A stretch of DNA of 33,034 bases from Comamonas sp. (GTDB lineage: Bacteria > Pseudomonadota > Gammaproteobacteria > Burkholderiales > Burkholderiaceae_C), in the NCBI GenBank assembly GCA_021166775.1, contig JAJPEQ010000007.1, positions 1 through 33,034 of the forward strand. The letters are read 5' to 3'. Made by a program: the position numbers and the translations under genes. The stretch's first letter is position 1; each line of letters starts with the position of its first letter. A model generated the notes under the pieces. That model had not been told where the DNA came from. It did no database searches and was given only the letters and a program-made list of their open reading frames with translations. Shown in pieces: positions 9,555 to 18,075 of this stretch.

Positions 9555-10466
9555 ATGAACACCCCTGCCCTGAACATCGGCTTCGTCGGCCTGGGCATCA
9601 TGGGCACGCCCATGGCCGGCCACCTCATCAAGGCCGGGCACAGGCTGCACCTGCACACCCTGCACAAGGTGCCGGACGAACTCCTGAGCGCGGGTGGCAA
9701 GGCCTGCGCCCACGCCCGCGAAGTCGCCGAGCGCTCGGACATCATCATCACCATGGTGCCGGACACGCCCGACGTGGGCCAGGCGCTGTTCGGCGAATAC
9801 GGCGTGGCCGCCGGCCTCACCCGGGGCAAGCTGGTGATCGACATGTCCTCGATCTCGCCCGTGGAAACCAAGGAATACGCCAGCAAGATCGAGGCGCTGG
9901 GCTGCGACTACCTGGATGCGCCCGTCTCCGGCGGCGACGTGGGCGCAAAAAATGCCACGCTCTCCATCATGTGCGGCGGCAAACCCGAGGTGTTCGAGCG
10001 CGCCCGCCCGGTGCTCGCGCTCATGGGCAAGAACATCACGCGCGTGGGCGGCACGGGCGACGGCCAGACCTGCAAGGTCGCCAACCAGATCGTCGTGGCG
10101 CTCACCATCAACGCGGTGGCCGAAGGCCTGCTGTTTGCCGCGCGCGCCGGTGCCGACCCGGCCAGGGTGCGCGAGGCACTGCTCGGCGGGCTGGCCAGCT
10201 CGCGCATCCTCGACATCCTGGGCGAGCGCATGATCCGCCGCACCTTCGACCCGGGCTTTCGCATCGGGCTGCACCAGAAGGATCTGAACCTCGCCCTCAC
10301 GGCCGCGCGCCAGCTCGGCCTGGCGCTGCCGGCCACGAGCACCGCGCAGCAGCTCTTCAGCGCCTGCGCGGCGCACGGCGGATCGGCCTGGGATCACTCG
10401 GGCATGGTGCGCGCGCTCGAAACGCTTTCCAACTTCGAAATCGGTCAAGCCCCTCAAGCGCTCTGA
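9555..10466 (+). CDS. glxR: 2-hydroxy-3-oxopropionate (tartronate semialdehyde) reductase
   Basis: It reduces tartronate semialdehyde to D-glycerate with NAD(P)H and belongs to the beta-hydroxyacid dehydrogenase family. The 303 residues show the Rossmann nucleotide motif GFVGLGIMGTPMAGHL at the N-terminus, the substrate-binding DAPVSGGDVGA, and the catalytic Lys174 in GQTCKVANQIVV. CAGGAG lies ten bases before the ATG at 9555. It is third in the gcl operon. GarR and GlxR are hard to separate by sequence; the gcl-hyi context favours the name glxR. Confidence 0.94.
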   Translation: MNTPALNIGFVGLGIMGTPMAGHLIKAGHRLHLHTLHKVPDELLSAGGKACAHAREVAERSDIIITMVPDTPDVGQALFGEYGVAAGLTRGKLVIDMSSISPVETKEYASKIEALGCDYLDAPVSGGDVGAKNATLSIMCGGKPEVFERARPVLALMGKNITRVGGTGDGQTCKVANQIVVALTINAVAEGLLFAARAGADPARVREALLGGLASSRILDILGERMIRRTFDPGFRIGLHQKDLNLALTAARQLGLALPATSTAQQLFSACAAHGGSAWDHSGMVRALETLSNFEIGQAPQAL

Positions 10467-10469
10467 ACC

Positions 10470-10475
10470 CATAAT
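10470..10475 (+). promoter_or_regulatory. Possible internal -10 box before glycerate kinase
   Basis: CATAAT sits five bases before the start codon of the glycerate kinase gene, with no ribosome-binding site between. It might drive an extra, near-leaderless transcript inside the operon, but no -35 is evident. Confidence 0.25.
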
Positions 10476-10480
10476 GCATC

Positions 10481-11746
10481 ATGACCGCTGCCGATCTCAT
10501 GCGCGCGATGTTCGAAGCCGCCATTGCCTCGGCGCAACCGGCCCTGTGCGTGCCGCCCTACCTGCCCCGGTCCGACGAGGTCAGGGGCAGGCTGGTGGTG
10601 ATCGGTGCGGGCAAAGCCTCGGCCGCCATGGCGCAAGCGGTCGAGGCGCACTGGCCGGGTGAGCTGACCGGCCTCGTCGTCACGCGCTACGGCTACGCCG
10701 TACCGTGCGAGCGCATCGAGATCGTGCAGGCCGCGCACCCCGTGCCCGACGCGGCGGGCCTGGCGGCCGCGCAACGCCTGCTGGCGCTGGCCGAGAGCCT
10801 CACGGCCGACGACGTGGTGCTGTGCCTGATCTCGGGCGGCGGCTCGGCGCTGCTGCCGCTGCCCCTGCCCGGCCTCACGCTGCAGGACAAGCAGGCGATC
10901 AACCGGGCCCTGCTCGCCAGCGGCGCGAGCATCGGCGAAATGAACACCGTGCGTCGGCACCTCTCCGCGATCAAGGGCGGGCGCCTCGCCGTGGCCTGCC
11001 ACCCGGCGCGCGTCATCACGCTGCTGCTCTCGGACGTGCCGGGCGACGCGCCCTGCGACATCGCCTCCGGCCCCACGGTGGGCGACCCCAGCACCTGCGC
11101 CGACGCGCTCGCGATCGTGCAGCGCTACGGCATCGCGCTGCCCGCGCATGTGCGCCGGGTGCTGGACAGCGGCGCGGGCGAATCCATCAAGCCGGACGAC
11201 CCACGCCTGGCGGGCAGCCGCACGCACATCGTCGCCGCGCCGCAGCAGGCGCTGCAGGCCGCGGCCGCCGTCGCCACGCGGCAGGGCTACACGCCGCACA
11301 TCCTGAGCGATGCGATCGAGGGCGAGGCGCGCGACGTCGGCAAGGTGCTCGCGGCGCTGGCGCTGCAGGTGGCCGGGCGCGGCCAGCCCTTCCAGGCGCC
11401 CTGCGCCATCCTCTCGGGCGGCGAAACCACGGTGACGCTGCGCGGCAGGGGCCGCGGCGGGCGCAACGTCGAATGCCTGCTCTCGTTCGCGCTGGCCACA
11501 CGCGGCCATCCGCGCATTCACGCGCTCATGGGCGACACCGACGGCGTGGACGGCATGCAGGACATCGCCGGCGCCATCGCCGGGCCCGAGACACTCGCGC
11601 GTGCCTTTGCCCAGGGCATCCAGCCGCGCCAGAGCCTGGACAACAACGACGGCCACGGCTTCTTCGAGGCGCTGGGCGATTCGGTCATCACCGGCCCCAC
11701 GCTCACCAACGTCAACGATTTCCGCGTCGTGCTCATCGACGCCTGA
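10481..11746 (+). CDS. ttuD: Glycerate 2-kinase (MOFRL/GckA-TtuD family)
   Basis: It phosphorylates D-glycerate, most likely to 2-phosphoglycerate, as do class II kinases of this family; older records call it hydroxypyruvate reductase TtuD. The 421-residue product shows the N-terminal VVIGAGKASAAMAQAVE motif, the glycine-rich LISGGGSALLPLPLPGL, a MNTVRRHLSAIKGGRLA helix, the LLLSDVPGD motif and the C-terminal MOFRL domain with SGGETTVTLRGRGRGGRN and DTDGVDG. It lies 14 bases after glxR and 20 bases before pyk, so glyoxylate carbon is passed directly toward lower glycolysis. Confidence 0.92.
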   Translation: MTAADLMRAMFEAAIASAQPALCVPPYLPRSDEVRGRLVVIGAGKASAAMAQAVEAHWPGELTGLVVTRYGYAVPCERIEIVQAAHPVPDAAGLAAAQRLLALAESLTADDVVLCLISGGGSALLPLPLPGLTLQDKQAINRALLASGASIGEMNTVRRHLSAIKGGRLAVACHPARVITLLLSDVPGDAPCDIASGPTVGDPSTCADALAIVQRYGIALPAHVRRVLDSGAGESIKPDDPRLAGSRTHIVAAPQQALQAAAAVATRQGYTPHILSDAIEGEARDVGKVLAALALQVAGRGQPFQAPCAILSGGETTVTLRGRGRGGRNVECLLSFALATRGHPRIHALMGDTDGVDGMQDIAGAIAGPETLARAFAQGIQPRQSLDNNDGHGFFEALGDSVITGPTLTNVNDFRVVLIDA

Positions 11747-11766
11747 CGCACACACCACACACCGCC

Positions 11767-13188
11767 ATGCACCGCACACGCCGCGCCAAGATCGTCGCCA
11801 CCCTGGGCCCCGCGAGTTCCGACCTCGCCATGATCCGCCAGCTCTTCCTGGCGGGGGCGGACGTGTTCCGCATGAACTTCAGTCACGGCACGCTCGAGGA
11901 CCACGCCGCGCGCTTCACCGCAGTGCGCGAGGTGGAGCGCGAAACCGGCCGCCCCATCGCCATCCTGGCGGACCTGCAGGGGCCGAAGCTGCGCGTGGGG
12001 CGCTTTACCGACGGCCCCGTGCAACTCATGGAAGGGCAGGCGTTTCGCTTCGACCTGGACCCGGCGCTGGGCAACGCCGAGCGCGTGAACCTGCCGCACC
12101 CCGAAATCTTCGCCGCGCTCGTGCCCGGCGCCGAGCTGCTGCTCGACGACGGCAAGCTGCGCGTGCGCGTGCAGCGCTGCGACGGCGCGAGCGCCGACAC
12201 CACCGTGCTCGCCGGCGGGCGTCTGTCGGAACGCAAGGGCGTGAACGTGCCTGGCGTCATGCTGCCGATCTCGGCGCTCACGGCCAAGGACCGCGCCGAC
12301 CTGGAGACCGCGCTCTCGCTCGGTGCCGACTGGATCGCCCTGTCCTTCGTGCAGCGCCCCGAGGACCTGATCGAGGCACGCGCACTCATCGCCGGGCGCG
12401 CGGCGCTGCTCGCCAAGCTCGAAAAGCCCTCGGCCATCGCCCGGCTCGACGAGGTCGTGGCCGCCGCCGACGCGGTCATGGTGGCGCGCGGCGACCTCGG
12501 CGTGGAGATGCCGGCCGAGCAGGTGCCGGCGATCCAGAAGCGCATCGTCAAGCTCTGCCGCAAGCTCGGCAAGCCGGTGATCGTCGCAACGCAGATGCTC
12601 GAATCGATGATAGAAAGCCCCGTGCCCACGCGCGCCGAGGCCTCGGACGTGGCCACCGCCATCTACGAGGGCGCCGACGCGGTGATGCTCTCGGCCGAAT
12701 CGGCCGCCGGCAAGTACCCGGTGCAGGCCGTGACGATGATGAACCGCATCATCGAAGGCACCGAGGCCGACCCGCAGTACCGCGAGAGCATCGAAGCCTC
12801 GCAGGCGGCCACCGAGACCGACGCGCACAACGTGACGCAGGCCGTGTGCGGCGCCATGCGCCGCGCCGCCGGGCTGCTCGAGGCCGATGCCATCGTCTGC
12901 TACACCAGCAGCGGCCACACCAGCCTGCGCGCCGCGCGCGAGCGGCCCCAGGCGCCCATCCTGAGCCTGTCGCCGCACCTGGCGACCTCGCGCAAGCTGG
13001 CGCTCGCCTGGGGCGTGCACTCGATGCACGTGCCCGATCCCACCTCGCTCGACGAGCTCGCCCCCATGGCCACGGCGGTGGCGCGCGAGCAGGGTTTCGC
13101 GCAGCCCGGGCGCCCCATCGTGATTCTGGCGGGCGTGCCCTTTGGCGAAAGCGGCACCACCAACATGATGCGCGTGGCCGTGGCCTGA
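11767..13188 (+). CDS. pyk: Pyruvate kinase
   Basis: It converts phosphoenolpyruvate and ADP to pyruvate and ATP. The 473 residues show an N-terminal RAKIVATLGPASS and FRMNFSHG, the active-site Lys217/Glu219 (LAKLEKPSA), the divalent-metal signature MVARGDLGVEMP, and VIVATQMLESM. It ends with a C-terminal allosteric domain (residues about 345-473) with TSSGHTSLRAA. It closes the glyoxylate-to-pyruvate gene run; enolase is absent here. It converges with rarA, with 13 bases between stop codons and no obvious terminator. Confidence 0.95.
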   Translation: MHRTRRAKIVATLGPASSDLAMIRQLFLAGADVFRMNFSHGTLEDHAARFTAVREVERETGRPIAILADLQGPKLRVGRFTDGPVQLMEGQAFRFDLDPALGNAERVNLPHPEIFAALVPGAELLLDDGKLRVRVQRCDGASADTTVLAGGRLSERKGVNVPGVMLPISALTAKDRADLETALSLGADWIALSFVQRPEDLIEARALIAGRAALLAKLEKPSAIARLDEVVAAADAVMVARGDLGVEMPAEQVPAIQKRIVKLCRKLGKPVIVATQMLESMIESPVPTRAEASDVATAIYEGADAVMLSAESAAGKYPVQAVTMMNRIIEGTEADPQYRESIEASQAATETDAHNVTQAVCGAMRRAAGLLEADAIVCYTSSGHTSLRAARERPQAPILSLSPHLATSRKLALAWGVHSMHVPDPTSLDELAPMATAVAREQGFAQPGRPIVILAGVPFGESGTTNMMRVAVA

Positions 13189-13201
13189 GCGGCGCGGCGG
13201 C

Positions 13202-14515
13202 TCACTCCTGCGCGGGGTCGCGCCTGTCGGCGCGCGCATTGCGCGCACGCAGTTCGAGCAGGCGCTCGGCGATCCTGATTTCCAACCCGCGCGGCACGGG
13301 TTCGTAGAAATTCGGCGGCTCCATGCCCTCGGGCAGATAGGTCTCGCCCGCGGCAAAGCCGCCCTCCTCGTCGTGCGCGTAACGGTAGCCCTTGCCGTAG
13401 TCCAGCTGCTTCATGAGCTTGGTCGGGGCGTTTCTCAGGTGCAGCGGCACCGGCCGCGTGCCCTCTTTTTCCACCAGGGCGCGCGCCCTCTTGTAGGCGA
13501 CGTAACCCGCATTGCTCTTGGGCGCGACGGCCAGGTAAATCACCGCCTGCGCCAGCGCCAGCTCGCCCTCGGGGCTGCCCAGACGCTCGTACGTTTGCGC
13601 CGCTTCGCCGGTGATCTGCATCGCGCGCGGGTCGGCCAGGCCAATGTCCTCCCACGCCATGCGCACGATGCGCCGCGCGAGATACCGCGGATCGGCCCCG
13701 CCGTCGAGCATGCGCACCAGCCAGTACAGCGCCGCGTCGGGGTCGGAGCCGCGCACCGACTTGTGCAGCGCGCTGATGGTGTCGTAGAACTGCTCGCCGC
13801 CCTTGTCGTAGCGGCGCATCTGCTGACCGAGCGTGGCGATGAGCCAGGCATCGGTGATCGTCTCCACCCGGGCCTGTGCGGCGGTGATCGCGAGCTGCTC
13901 CAGCGTGTTCAAGAGGCGCCGCGCATCGCCATCGGCATAGGCCACCAGCCGTTCGACTGCATCGCTTTCGATAGCTGGGAGCGCTTGCTGGGCCTGCGCT
14001 TTGACCACGATTTGCTTCAAATCGTCGGGCGTGAGCGGCTGCAGCACATAGACCGTGGCGCGCGAGAGCAGCGCGGAGTTCACCTCGAACGAGGGGTTCT
14101 CGGTGGTCGCGCCGACGAAGGTGAACAAGCCGCTTTCCACGTGCGGCAGGAAGGCGTCCTGCTGCGCCTTGTTGAAGCGGTGCACCTCATCGACGAAGAC
14201 GATGGTGCGCTGCGGCGTGAGACTGTCCCGCGCCTTCTCGGCCAGCTCGACCGCCTCGCGGATGTCCTTGACGCCGCCCAGCACCGCACTGATCGCGATG
14301 AACTGCGCGTCGAAGGCCTGCGCCATCAGCCGCGCGATCGTCGTCTTGCCCGTGCCCGGAGGGCCCCAGAGGATGCACGAATGCGGCTGCCCGGACTCGA
14401 ACGCCAGGCGCAGCGGCTTGCCCGGCCCGAGCACCTGCGGTTGGCCGATCACCTCATCGAGCGAGCGCGGGCGCAGACGCTCGGCCAGGGGCACATGGGA
14501 AGGCGCGGGCTTCAT
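13202..14515 (-). CDS. rarA: Replication-associated recombination protein RarA (MgsA), AAA+ ATPase
   Basis: This clamp-loader-like AAA+ ATPase acts at stalled replication forks. At 437 residues it has [16 protein letters not shown] at the N-terminus, Walker A ([15 protein letters not shown]), Walker B ([17 protein letters not shown]) and sensor 1 ([21 protein letters not shown]). C-terminal helical and tetramerisation domains follow ([34 protein letters not shown]). E. coli RarA is 447 residues. An alternative ATG at 14542 would add nine residues (MSLLTSAAA); neither start has a clear ribosome site. A copy of the 52-bp dispersed element is read in frame at 13971-14022 (about [19 protein letters not shown]). 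It is divergent from the glycosylase gene at 14591. Confidence 0.94.
   Translation of the reverse strand: MKPAPSHVPLAERLRPRSLDEVIGQPQVLGPGKPLRLAFESGQPHSCILWGPPGTGKTTIARLMAQAFDAQFIAISAVLGGVKDIREAVELAEKARDSLTPQRTIVFVDEVHRFNKAQQDAFLPHVESGLFTFVGATTENPSFEVNSALLSRATVYVLQPLTPDDLKQIVVKAQAQQALPAIESDAVERLVAYADGDARRLLNTLEQLAITAAQARVETITDAWLIATLGQQMRRYDKGGEQFYDTISALHKSVRGSDPDAALYWLVRMLDGGADPRYLARRIVRMAWEDIGLADPRAMQITGEAAQTYERLGSPEGELALAQAVIYLAVAPKSNAGYVAYKRARALVEKEGTRPVPLHLRNAPTKLMKQLDYGKGYRYAHDEEGGFAAGETYLPEGMEPPNFYEPVPRGLEIRIAERLLELRARNARADRRDPAQE
13971..14022 (+). repeat. Degenerate ~52-bp dispersed element, copy C (inside rarA)
   Basis: It starts ATAGCTGGGAGCGCTTGCTG and ends GATTTGCTTCAAAT, matching the block order and length of the copy at 4551-4602. 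It is read in frame by rarA on the opposite strand without a stop codon. Confidence 0.6.
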
Positions 14516-14577
14516 GGCGGCGGCAGACGTGAGTAGTGACATCCACGATGGTAGCGGCCGCCCGGACCGCCACGCCG

Positions 14578-14583
14578 GACAAT
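14578..14583 (+). promoter_or_regulatory. Candidate -10 box of the uracil-DNA glycosylase-like gene
   Basis: GACAAT lies seven bases before the ATG at 14591 in otherwise GC-rich DNA, with no ribosome-binding site between; possibly a leaderless transcript. Confidence 0.35.
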
Positions 14584-14590
14584 CGCGCGC

Positions 14591-15187
14591 ATGGCCTCCA
14601 GAAAATCCCTCGACACCCTCCTGCGCGACATCCGCGCCTGCAGCGTCTGCGCCCCCTTTCTGCCGCTGGGCCCGCGCCCGGTGCTGCAGGCGGGCCACGG
14701 CGCGCGCATCCTGCTCGCGAGCCAGGCCCCCGGCATCAAGGTGCATCAGACGGGCATTCCGTTCAACGACGCGAGCGGCCGGCGCCTGCGCGAGTGGCTG
14801 GGCATGAGCGAAGAGGTGTTCTACGACCGCGAGAAGGTCGCCATCGTGCCCATGGGCTTCTGCTACCCCGGCCGCGCGGCCAAGGGCTCGGGCGACGCGC
14901 CGCCGCGCCCCGAATGCGCGCCGCTGTGGAGGGCGCGCGTGATGGCGCAGCTGCCGGCCATCGAGCTCACCGTGGTGATCGGCATCTACCCGTTGGCCTG
15001 GCACGTACCCGAAGCCAGAAAACTCGGCGTGACCGAAGCCGTGCGGCAATGGCAGCGCTGGTGGCCGCACACGCTGGTGCTGCCGCACCCGAGCCCGCGC
15101 AACAACGGCTGGCTCAAGAACAACCCGTGGTTCGAGCGGGAGTTGCTCCCGAAGGTGCGGGAACGGGTGGGGCAATTGTTGTTGTGA
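14591..15187 (+). CDS. Uracil-DNA glycosylase superfamily protein
   Basis: The 198-residue product has the two blocks of the uracil-DNA glycosylase fold: [32 protein letters not shown] (residues about 38-69, the GQAPG-type motif A region) and [12 protein letters not shown] near residue 165 (motif with the HPSP loop). An N-terminal CSVC resembles part of the four-Cys set of iron-sulfur UDGs, but the other cysteines are not clearly in place, so a cluster is doubtful. A repair role, excising uracil or related bases, is inferred from family. It is divergent from rarA, another genome-maintenance gene. Confidence 0.8.
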   Translation: MASRKSLDTLLRDIRACSVCAPFLPLGPRPVLQAGHGARILLASQAPGIKVHQTGIPFNDASGRRLREWLGMSEEVFYDREKVAIVPMGFCYPGRAAKGSGDAPPRPECAPLWRARVMAQLPAIELTVVIGIYPLAWHVPEARKLGVTEAVRQWQRWWPHTLVLPHPSPRNNGWLKNNPWFERELLPKVRERVGQLLL

Positions 15188-15223
15188 ACCAGATGGGCCG
15201 CCGCACCACCCGTGCTTCGGATG

Positions 15224-15255
15224 GGCAGGGGCCGGGTCTCGCCCCGGCGCCTGCC
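15224..15255. terminator. Strong hairpin between convergent glycosylase and gph genes
   Basis: GGCAGG (15224-15229) and GCCGGG (15231-15236) pair with CCCGGC (15243-15248) and CCTGCC (15250-15255): two 6-bp stems separated by a single G-G mismatch, with a 6-nt loop. No T-run follows on either strand, so it is a terminator-like or 3'-end-protecting hairpin rather than a canonical intrinsic terminator. The rest of the 15188-15301 gap shows nothing else of note. Confidence 0.45.
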
Positions 15256-15301
15256 AAAGACAAGCTTGCGCAAACCCCCAAGGCGCGGGGGAGCAGGCCC
15301 C

Positions 15302-15973
15302 CTAGCCCAGCAAGCCCAAACACTCCATCGGATGCCCGATGCTCGCATCCGCTCCCCACTCATGCGCCCGGGCGTCCACGCCGAGATACCCATAGAGCGC
15401 CGCCACCGTCCCCATCCCGGCCGCCTGCCCGGCCGCCACGTCGCGCTCATCGTCCCCCACGTAGATGCACTGCGACGGCGCCAGATCGAGCCGCTTGCAG
15501 GCCTCCAGCAGCGATGCGGGGTTGGGCTTGAGGTGCGCCGTGGTGTCGCCGCTCACCAGGCAGCTGCTGCTTGAAAACAGCGGCAGCCGCGCCGCGATGA
15601 GCCGCGTGAAACGCTCATACTTGTTGGTGACCACGCCCCACTTGAGGCCCCGCTCCCGCAGCGCATCGACGAGCGGCGGCACACCCTCGAACACTCGTGT
15701 GCTGTCGTGTATGCAGGCCTCGTAACGGTCGAAAAATTCCTCGCGCAGCGCGGCAAACCCGGGCTGCTCGGGCGTCACGCCAAAAGCCACGCTCATCATG
15801 CCGCGCGCACCCATGCCGGCCGACGAGCGATAGCGGGCCACGCCCAGCGGTGCCAGGCCCCGCGCCACGCGCATCTGCTCGGCGGCGGCACCCAGATCCG
15901 GCGCGCTGTCGATCAAGGTGCCGTCCAGATCGAACAGCACCGCCCGCACGCCATGGAACACCGCGCCGCTCAT
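15302..15973 (-). CDS. gph: Phosphoglycolate phosphatase (HAD family)
   Basis: This haloacid-dehalogenase-fold phosphatase removes phosphate from 2-phosphoglycolate. The 223 residues show motif [18 protein letters not shown], motif II (GVVTNK), motif III Lys in [10 protein letters not shown] and motif [11 protein letters not shown]. The chosen ATG (13th to 15th base of the CATGCCGCGG block) overlaps the end of ubiG by four bases (ATGA), which supports translational coupling. The gph-ubiG pairing is common in proteobacteria. Its glycolate product could feed the glyoxylate cluster upstream if a glycolate oxidase exists elsewhere. Confidence 0.93.
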   Translation of the reverse strand: MSGAVFHGVRAVLFDLDGTLIDSAPDLGAAAEQMRVARGLAPLGVARYRSSAGMGARGMMSVAFGVTPEQPGFAALREEFFDRYEACIHDSTRVFEGVPPLVDALRERGLKWGVVTNKYERFTRLIAARLPLFSSSSCLVSGDTTAHLKPNPASLLEACKRLDLAPSQCIYVGDDERDVAAGQAAGMGTVAALYGYLGVDARAHEWGADASIGHPMECLGLLG

Positions 15974-16683
15974 GCCGCGGGCCGCTGCGTGGCAACGAGA
16001 TAGTTCACACGCGTGTCGCCGTCCAGCCAGTAGCGGCGTGTGAGCGGGTTGTATTGCATGCCGCGCATCTGCCGCACGTCCAGCTGTGCCGCGCGGCAGG
16101 CGGCGGCCAGTTCGCTGGGCGTGATGAAGCGGCTCCACTCGTGCGTGCCGCGCGGCAGCAGCTTGAGCACGTATTCCGCGCCCACGATGGCGAACGCGAA
16201 GGATTTGGGGTTGCGGTTGATGGTGGAAAAAAACACCCAGCCGCCGGGCCTGACCAGCCGCGCACAGGCCGCCACCACCGAAGCCGGATCCGGCACGTGT
16301 TCGAGCATTTCCATGCACGTCACCACATCAAAGCTCGCCGGGGCCTCGTCAGCCAGCGCCTCGGCGCTCACCTCGCGGTAGTTCAGGCCGCTCACGCCCG
16401 CCTCCAGCGCATGCAGTTGCGCCACGCGCAGCGGCTTGGTGGCGAGGTCGATGCCCGTGACCCGCGCGCCGCTGCGCGCCATGGCCTCGGCCAGAATGCC
16501 TCCGCCGCAGCCCACGTCCAGCACCTGCTTGCCCGCCAGGGCGGCGATGCCGTCGATCCACGCCAGACGCAGCGGGTTGATCTGATGCAAGGGGCGAAAC
16601 TCGCCCTCGGCATCCCACCAGCGGTGGGCCAGCTCGGAGAATTTTTCCAGCTCGGCTGGATCGGCATTGACGGAAGCGCTCAT
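15970..16683 (-). CDS. ubiG: Ubiquinone biosynthesis O-methyltransferase
   Basis: This SAM-dependent methyltransferase does both O-methylations in ubiquinone synthesis. At 237 residues it has the UbiG N-terminus ([21 protein letters not shown], then [11 protein letters not shown]), SAM motif [26 protein letters not shown], and the C-terminal [20 protein letters not shown] and [12 protein letters not shown] segments. It is first in the ubiG-gph operon and divergent from carA. GACAAT lies six bases before its ATG. Confidence 0.96.
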   Translation of the reverse strand: MSASVNADPAELEKFSELAHRWWDAEGEFRPLHQINPLRLAWIDGIAALAGKQVLDVGCGGGILAEAMARSGARVTGIDLATKPLRVAQLHALEAGVSGLNYREVSAEALADEAPASFDVVTCMEMLEHVPDPASVVAACARLVRPGGWVFFSTINRNPKSFAFAIVGAEYVLKLLPRGTHEWSRFITPSELAAACRAAQLDVRQMRGMQYNPLTRRYWLDGDTRVNYLVATQRPAA

Positions 16684-16689
16684 GCCCGC

Positions 16690-16695
16690 ATTGTC
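16690..16695 (-). promoter_or_regulatory. Candidate -10 box of ubiG
   Basis: GACAAT on the minus strand lies six bases from the ubiG start codon, with no Shine-Dalgarno between; same arrangement as at 6806 and 14578. Confidence 0.35.
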
Positions 16696-16762
16696 ACACC
16701 CGACGACGGCACCGCCCCGCGCCGTTTTTCACGCCTGCCAGGCGAGCCATGGCGCAAAGCAT

Positions 16763-16886
16763 TAAAATGAAAGGCTTTTCCATACAACAGTCGCCCGGCA
16801 GCATCCAAAGCAAGCTTCGAAAAACCGCGCCCAGGATGCATTCCTTCCGAGCGCGACCGGGCGACCCGAGCTTTTCGGAGAAACCC
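16763..16886 (+). promoter_or_regulatory. carA promoter and structured leader RNA candidate
   Basis: A TAAAAT -10-like hexamer (16763-16768) precedes a leader that can fold into nested stems. GTCGCCCGG (16790-16798) pairs perfectly with CCGGGCGAC (16857-16865). Inside it GCATCC (16801-16806) pairs with GGATGC (16834-16839). Next to the start, CCGA (16866-16869) can pair with TCGG (16875-16878), which overlaps the ribosome site CGGAG (16876-16880). TTCCG at 16845-16849 could pair with the same site as an alternative. The expected transcription start would be followed by four T (16776-16779). This suggests pyrimidine- or arginine-responsive control, but the ligand or mechanism is unknown. No clear -35 was seen. 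Confidence 0.5.
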
Positions 16887-18059
16887 GTGCTTTCGTCACT
16901 CAAGCCCACCTTCCCGCCCGCGATTCTGGCGCTGGCCGATGGAACGGTCTTCACAGGCAACTCGATCGGGGCCGCTGGCAGCGCCTGCGGTGAAGTGGTG
17001 TTCAACACCGCGATGACCGGCTACCAGGAAATCCTCACCGACCCGAGCTACTGCCGCCAGATCGTCACGCTCACCTACCCGCACATCGGCAACTACGGCA
17101 CCAACGAGGAAGACAACGAATCCGGCCAGGTGCATGCCGCCGGCCTCGTCATCAAGGATCTGCCGCTGCTCGCGAGCAACTGGCGCATGGGCGAGACGCT
17201 GCCCGCCTACCTGCGGCGCCACGCCACGGTGTCGATCGCCAACATCGACACCCGGCGCTTGACGCGCCACCTGCGCGAACACGGGGCGCAAAACGGCGCC
17301 ATCGTGGCGCTGGCCGAGGGCGAAGCCGTCACGCCGGCGCGCATCGACGAGGCCGTCGCCGCCGCGCGGGCCGTGCCCGACATGACGGGACTGGACCTGG
17401 CCAAGGTGGTCTCCACGAGGGAAACCTACACCTGGAATCAGACCAAGTGGCAGCTTGGCAAGGGCTACGGCAGCTTGACCGAGCCGCGCTGGCGCGTGGT
17501 GGCCTACGACTTCGGCATCAAGCGCAACATCCTGCGTCTGCTGGCCGAGCGCGGCTGCAGCGTCACCGTCGTGCCCGCGCAGACACCGGCGGCCGAGGTC
17601 TTCGCGATGCAGCCCGACGGCATCTTCCTCTCCAACGGCCCCGGCGACCCCGCCGCGTGCGACTACGCGGTGGCTGCGGTGCGCGAGATCATGGCCAGCG
17701 ATATTCCGGTGTTCGGCATCTGCCTGGGCCACCAGATCATGGCGCTGGCCAGCGGCGCCAAGACCTTCAAGATGACGCACGGCCACCACGGCGCCAACCA
17801 CCCGGTGAAAGACCTGGACAACGGCCGCGTGGCCATTACCAGCCAGAACCACGGCTTCGCGGTGGACATGAAGGATTTGCCCGACAGCCTGCGCGCCACG
17901 CACGTCAGCCTGTTCGATGGCACGCTGCAGGGCATGAAGTGCAAGACCAAGCCCATGTTCAGCTTCCAGGGCCACCCCGAGGCTTCGCCCGGCCTGCACG
18001 ACGTGGACTACCTGTTCGACCGCTTCACCGACCTGATCCACGCGGCCAAGGCCGGCTGA
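16887..18059 (+). CDS. carA: Carbamoyl-phosphate synthase small subunit (glutaminase)
   Basis: It hydrolyses glutamine and channels ammonia to CarB for carbamoyl phosphate, the precursor of arginine and pyrimidines. The N-terminal CarA domain ([32 protein letters not shown]) is followed by a class I glutamine amidotransferase domain with nucleophile Cys279 ([13 protein letters not shown]) and the His/Glu pair in [14 protein letters not shown] at 16887, six bases after GGAG, gives 390 residues and the usual N-terminus. The frame stays open back to an ATG at 16749, but those 46 codons overlap the predicted leader stems and look non-homologous. Confidence 0.95.
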   Translation: MLSSLKPTFPPAILALADGTVFTGNSIGAAGSACGEVVFNTAMTGYQEILTDPSYCRQIVTLTYPHIGNYGTNEEDNESGQVHAAGLVIKDLPLLASNWRMGETLPAYLRRHATVSIANIDTRRLTRHLREHGAQNGAIVALAEGEAVTPARIDEAVAAARAVPDMTGLDLAKVVSTRETYTWNQTKWQLGKGYGSLTEPRWRVVAYDFGIKRNILRLLAERGCSVTVVPAQTPAAEVFAMQPDGIFLSNGPGDPAACDYAVAAVREIMASDIPVFGICLGHQIMALASGAKTFKMTHGHHGANHPVKDLDNGRVAITSQNHGFAVDMKDLPDSLRATHVSLFDGTLQGMKCKTKPMFSFQGHPEASPGLHDVDYLFDRFTDLIHAAKAG

Positions 18060-18075
18060 GCCACGCACCAGCGCC

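Noticed and set aside
15188-15301. A hidden small gene or RNA between the glycosylase gene and gph
   Set aside because: No start with a ribosome site and no domain seen; the only structure is the 13-bp hairpin, best read as a shared 3' end.
16749-16886. An N-terminal extension of CarA starting at the ATG at 16749
   Set aside because: The 46 extra residues match no CarA N-terminus, overlap a predicted leader fold, and the GTG at 16887 has a well-spaced GGAG.
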